A stretch of DNA of 8,073 nucleotides from an uncultured Bergeyella sp. (lineage in GTDB: Bacteria; Bacteroidota; Bacteroidia; Flavobacteriales; Weeksellaceae), in contig CAKAOY010000051.1 of NCBI GenBank assembly GCA_916710115.1, positions 1 to 8,073 on the forward strand. Reading direction: 5' to 3'. Shown here one piece after another: positions 5,748-8,073 of this stretch. The notes beneath the pieces were generated by a model. The model saw nothing but the letters and a program-made list of their open reading frames with translations, searched no databases and had not been told where the DNA came from. The position numbers and the translations under genes were made by a program. Every line of letters begins with the position of its first letter. Within the stretch, counting starts at the first letter, position 1.

Positions 5748-6156
5748 ATTCTAGCCAATATTTTTTGATGAGATTTATTAGGAACTCTGGGCATTTTGTG
5801 ATTTTTTGTTTTTCGGCATCAAGGAAGAAGAGTGTTGTATGAGCCTCTGTGAGCTTTTCGTTGGCTTGATTGTATATTTCATACTCAAATTCTATTCTCA
5901 CCGATGGTAGTTTTTTTATGGTAGTTTTTATTTCTAATAAATCATCATATTTTGCTGGTTTTAAGTATTTTATAGAATATTCAGATACAGGAAGCCATAT
6001 TCCTCGTTGCTCAATTTCGTTATACGAAATTCCTATTTTTCGGAATAATTCAACTCGTGCAACTTCTAGATATTCGGCATAATTTCCATAATATACATAT
6101 TTCATAGGGTCAGTTTCTCCATAGCGAACCCTTATTTGGTGAGTTGTTTGTAGCAT
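5746..6156 (-). CDS. Acyl-CoA thioesterase, 4HBT/YbgC hot-dog fold
   Basis: A 136-residue cytosolic hot-dog-fold protein that probably hydrolyses an acyl-CoA thioester. The N-terminal block RVRYGETDPMKYVYYGNYAE (9-28) is the 4-hydroxybenzoyl-CoA thioesterase/YbgC signature, with the catalytic-type Asp16 in ETD. The histidine found in YbgC at the YHANY position is replaced here by YYGNY, a variant I recall as common in Bacteroidetes. The long central helix (YLEVARVELFRKIG) and the strands KLPSVRIEFEYEIYN and LTEAHTTLFFLD complete a single hot-dog domain. In E. coli, ybgC lies next to tol-pal; no such genes are here. It is monocistronic: a promoter box lies 27 bases upstream and a terminator directly downstream. 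The acyl-CoA substrate cannot be predicted. Confidence 0.88.
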   Translation of the reverse strand: MLQTTHQIRVRYGETDPMKYVYYGNYAEYLEVARVELFRKIGISYNEIEQRGIWLPVSEYSIKYLKPAKYDDLLEIKTTIKKLPSVRIEFEYEIYNQANEKLTEAHTTLFFLDAEKQKITKCPEFLINLIKKYWLE

Positions 6157-6183
6157 TTTTAAAGTATTAAAAATTCAATCATA

Positions 6184-6191
6184 CAAATATA
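6184..6191 (-). promoter_or_regulatory. Thioesterase gene -7 promoter box
   Basis: On the minus strand 6191-6184 reads TATATTTG, identical to the boxes of tyrS and the hemerythrin gene, 27 bases before the ATG at 6156. TTTC lies at a spacing of about 21, a one-mismatch -33 element. Confidence 0.55.
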
Positions 6192-6222
6192 TTTTTAAAA
6201 ATACAATAGTTTGAAATTTTTT

Positions 6223-6231
6223 TTTTCCACA
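6223..6231 (+). promoter_or_regulatory. DnaA-box-like site in the dnaA promoter region
   Basis: TTTTCCACA differs from the standard DnaA box TTATCCACA at one position and fits the relaxed form TTWTNCACA. It lies 10 bases upstream of the candidate dnaA -7 box at 6242, inside the region RNA polymerase would cover, the usual layout for autorepression by DnaA. Only one such site is seen, inside a T-rich run, so a chance match cannot be excluded. Confidence 0.45.
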
Positions 6232-6241
6232 ATGATTGTCG

Positions 6242-6249
6242 CATCTTTG
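6242..6249 (+). promoter_or_regulatory. Candidate dnaA promoter P1 (-7 box)
   Basis: CATCTTTG is one mismatch from TAnnTTTG and carries the same downstream GCAGA as the cupin promoter. It lies 115 bases upstream of the dnaA ATG, giving a much longer leader than other genes in the window. No TTTG is seen at the proper -33 distance. Confidence 0.45.
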
Positions 6250-6261
6250 CAGAACCCAATT

Positions 6262-6293
6262 TTTGCTTTTTAAAATATTTTAAAATATTTTTA
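6262..6293 (+). promoter_or_regulatory. Alternative dnaA promoter P2, over a tandem decamer
   Basis: TTTG (6262-6265), 20 bases, then TATTTTTA (6286-6293), one mismatch from the -7 consensus. A transcript from here would begin near 6300. The spacer holds the decamer taaaatattt twice in tandem (6271-6290), an A/T-only stretch that could equally be a curved or easily melted region. Weak compared with P1. Confidence 0.25.
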
Positions 6294-6305
6294 AAGAGGG
6301 ATGAA

Positions 6306-6368
6306 ATGGAACAAAATATCTACAAAATCAATCAACATACAATAATCACTTGTCAAATACGGAAATGA
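6306..6368 (+). CDS. Possible 20-residue leader peptide overlapping the dnaA start
   Basis: A short ORF starting at ATG 6306 encodes MEQNIYKINQHTIITCQIRK and stops at TGA 6366-6368, so its stop overlaps the dnaA ATG as ATGA (6365-6368). GAGG at 6296-6299 sits six bases before its start, a Shine-Dalgarno-like match at good spacing, rare in this phylum and absent from the other genes here. This geometry is typical of translational coupling. The peptide resembles no family I recognise. It could be a chance ORF in the dnaA leader; no conservation can be judged from one genome. Confidence 0.3.
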   Translation: MEQNIYKINQHTIITCQIRK

Positions 6369-7789
6369 ACCAAGAACTATCTTTTATATGGGAGAGGTGC
6401 CTGCAATTTATGAGGGAAAATCTTGATGCCCAGCAAGAAAGCGAAGAATCTAAGAAATTGCGAAAGTCTTTTGATATCACTTTTGAGAGGGTGTATCCTA
6501 TTTCTTGGGTAGATGGAAATCTAACACTCTATGTGCCAAGTGATTTCTACAAAGAGTATATCGAGGAAAACTATATTAATATGTTGTCCGTTGCTTTGAG
6601 AAATTTTTTCGGAAAGAAGATAAAATTATACTATTCTAATAAAATGCTTGCCCAGAGCAATGTGAAGGGGATGTCTATGCAACCTCCTAAAAATCAACAA
6701 GCTTCACCTGTTTTTACAAAGCTAGTGAATCCGCTTGTGGCACCAGGAATCCCGAAAGTTAATATAGAATCAAATCTTAATCCAAACCTTACTTTTGATA
6801 ATTATATTGAGGGTGAGAGTAATAAATTTGCCTCTACTGTGGGGCGAAGTATTGCGAAACGACCAGGGATTACGGCATTTAACCCATTATTCCTTTATGG
6901 AGGTGTAGGGGTAGGAAAAACTCATCTTACCCACGCAATAGGCATGGAAATCAAGAGGTTATATCCTGAAAAGGTGGTGCATTACATTTCCTCTGAAACA
7001 TTTATTCAGAAATTCATTGCTGCTGCAAAGTCTCAAAATAAGACAGATTTTCAGAATTTCTTTCAGATGATAGATGTTTTGATTATTGATGATATACAAT
7101 TTTTATCGAGTAAAACGGGTACTCAGGAGGCGTTTTTCCATATTTTTGATCACCTTCATCAGAATCGGAAACAAATTATCTTGACTTCAGATAGAGCACC
7201 TTCCGATATTCAAGATATTCAGGAGAGGGTTATTTCTCGTTTTAAATGGGGTGTAACTACGGAGATAAAATCACCAGATTTCGTTACAAGAAGAGATATT
7301 ATTGTTGATAAATTGAGTATAGATGGTATTGTACTTCCTGACGAGATGATAGATTATTTGGCCTATGAGGTTAATTCTAATGTCCGTGAATTGATAGGTG
7401 TTATTAACTCTGTAATTGCTTATGCTACAGTGTATAAGATGGAACCTACGCTTGAACTATTAAAAGAAACTATTGATAAAATCGCTACGAAACAGAATAA
7501 AGTGATAGATATTCCATATATTCAAGATGTGGTGTGTAGTTATTTTGGTGTGGAGAAAGAGAATCTTGTGTCTAAGTCTAGAAAAAGAGAATACACCCTT
7601 CCGAGACAACTATCAATGTATTTTGCAAAGGAGCTTACCAATTCTACCTTTAAGAAAATAGGTAAGGAGACAGGAGGTAGAGATCATGCAACAGTGATGC
7701 ATGCTTGCGATACCATTAGAGATTTATCTAATATAGATAGAGAAATTAAGAAATATGTAAAGGATTTGTCAGATAAAATTAAAAATTGA
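6365..7789 (+). CDS. dnaA: Chromosomal replication initiator protein DnaA
   Basis: AAA+ ATPase that binds DnaA boxes, melts the replication origin and recruits the helicase; it also acts as a transcription regulator. From ATG 6365 it has 474 residues. Domain I (about 1-85, IWERCLQFMRENL to NFFGKKIKLYY) is followed by a short proline/glutamine linker. Domain III carries Walker A GGVGVGKTH (179-187), Walker B VLIIDDIQF with D242/D243, and the SRFKWG region with R292. Domain IV ends with the DNA-binding signature GGRDHATVMHA, R439-D440-H441 contacting the box. ATG 6365 is chosen because the IW..CL spacing matches family N-termini; an in-frame TTG at 6350 would add five residues, and there is no in-frame ATG before the stop at 6302-6304. 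The upstream region has a DnaA-box-like site, consistent with autoregulation. A phosphatase gene follows after 19 bases. Confidence 0.98.
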   Translation: MNQELSFIWERCLQFMRENLDAQQESEESKKLRKSFDITFERVYPISWVDGNLTLYVPSDFYKEYIEENYINMLSVALRNFFGKKIKLYYSNKMLAQSNVKGMSMQPPKNQQASPVFTKLVNPLVAPGIPKVNIESNLNPNLTFDNYIEGESNKFASTVGRSIAKRPGITAFNPLFLYGGVGVGKTHLTHAIGMEIKRLYPEKVVHYISSETFIQKFIAAAKSQNKTDFQNFFQMIDVLIIDDIQFLSSKTGTQEAFFHIFDHLHQNRKQIILTSDRAPSDIQDIQERVISRFKWGVTTEIKSPDFVTRRDIIVDKLSIDGIVLPDEMIDYLAYEVNSNVRELIGVINSVIAYATVYKMEPTLELLKETIDKIATKQNKVIDIPYIQDVVCSYFGVEKENLVSKSRKREYTLPRQLSMYFAKELTNSTFKKIGKETGGRDHATVMHACDTIRDLSNIDREIKKYVKDLSDKIKN

Positions 7790-7808
7790 TAATTTTATAG
7801 TATAGATT

Positions 7809-8073
7809 ATGAAAATTTTAATGGTCTGCTTGGGTAATATATGTAGGAGCCCTCTTGCCGAAGGTATTTTGAAGAGTAAATTACCGACCGATTTCGTTGT
7901 TGATTCTGCAGGTACAAGTGCTTTTCATCGTGGTGAATGTCCAGATGAAAGAGCAATCCAAGTGGCAAAAAATCACGGAGTTGATATTTCTATGCAACGC
8001 TCAAGACCTTTCCAAGTTTGGGATTTTGATGAGTTTGATAGAATTTATTGTATGGATCAATCAAATCTGAAAA
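7809..8073 (+). CDS. Low-molecular-weight protein tyrosine phosphatase, N-terminal part, cut by the window edge
   Basis: The first 88 codons of a low-molecular-weight phosphotyrosine phosphatase (LMWPc family), which removes phosphate from tyrosine by a cysteinyl-phosphate intermediate. The P-loop VCLGNICRSPLAEG starts at residue 6, with nucleophile C7, C12, R13 and S14. DSAGTSAFHRGE and IYCMDQSN follow at family-typical positions. The general-acid aspartate (DP motif near the C-terminus) lies beyond the window. ATG at 7809 is the family start. The 19-base gap after dnaA has no hairpin or promoter box, so cotranscription with dnaA is likely. In other bacteria such enzymes act on tyrosine kinases of capsule export (Wzb/PtpA type), but the substrate here is unknown. 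Confidence 0.93.
   Translation, partial: MKILMVCLGNICRSPLAEGILKSKLPTDFVVDSAGTSAFHRGECPDERAIQVAKNHGVDISMQRSRPFQVWDFDEFDRIYCMDQSNLK

Noticed and set aside
5870..6082. Plus-strand open frame opposite the thioesterase gene
   Set aside because: Antisense to the conserved hot-dog signature; no domain or leader of its own.
6301..6345. Fourteen-codon ORF starting at ATG 6301 in the dnaA leader
   Set aside because: It directly abuts the GAGG-like element with no spacer, ends well before dnaA, and overlaps the better-placed leader ORF at 6306.
6157..6364. Replication origin next to dnaA
   Set aside because: Only one DnaA-box-like site is visible, and the thioesterase and phosphatase neighbours do not add support. 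An A/T-rich leader is not enough to call oriC; a GC-skew plot of the whole chromosome would decide.
1..8073. Mobile element, CRISPR array, tRNA or defence cassette
   Set aside because: No transposase, integrase, spaced repeats, cloverleaf or anti-phage domains were seen on either strand; the genes are compact housekeeping genes with uniform base composition.

Overview
The window is an ordinary-looking chromosomal segment of a low-GC member of the Bacteroidetes, most likely a flavobacterium near the Weeksellaceae (Chryseobacterium/Riemerella/Bergeyella group). This rests on the A/T-rich sequence, A-rich leaders without Shine-Dalgarno sites, at least five TAnnTTTG-type -7 promoter boxes, a signal peptide ending in ANA-Q, and protein sequences that read as flavobacterial versions of their families. 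The genus-level placement is inference.

Layout. (1) 1-434, minus strand: N-terminal part of the DNA polymerase III delta' subunit (holB), running off the left edge, with a short in-frame duplication. (2) 600-3300, plus strand: three closely spaced genes that look like one operon. They encode a secreted outer-membrane beta-barrel protein with an NPA motif, an LptC-like LPS-transport lipoprotein, and DapD of the lysine/diaminopimelate pathway. The run ends in a strong hairpin terminator. (3) 3426-4718, plus: tyrosyl-tRNA synthetase with its own promoter. It converges on (4) 4755-5207, minus: a hemerythrin-like diiron protein, divergently transcribed from (5) 5340-5705, plus: a small cupin ending in CDCGS. 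(6) 5746-6156, minus: an acyl-CoA thioesterase of the hot-dog fold, converging on the cupin and divergent from (7) 6365-7789, plus: dnaA, the replication initiator. (8) 7809-8073, plus: the start of a low-molecular-weight protein tyrosine phosphatase, probably cotranscribed with dnaA and cut by the right edge.

How it fits together. Most genes are housekeeping: replication (holB, dnaA), translation (tyrS), cell-wall precursor and lysine synthesis (dapD), and envelope assembly (the barrel protein and LptC). The hemerythrin/cupin divergent pair is the only part that suggests a sensing or stress function. Both convergent junctions carry a single bidirectional hairpin terminator.

I see no mobile element, CRISPR array, tRNA, rRNA or defence system. 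The points most worth a second look are a 20-codon leader ORF that overlaps the dnaA start as ATGA, a DnaA-box-like site in the dnaA promoter, the hemerythrin/cupin pair, the fresh 21-bp duplication in holB, and TTG start codons that are really part of promoter boxes.
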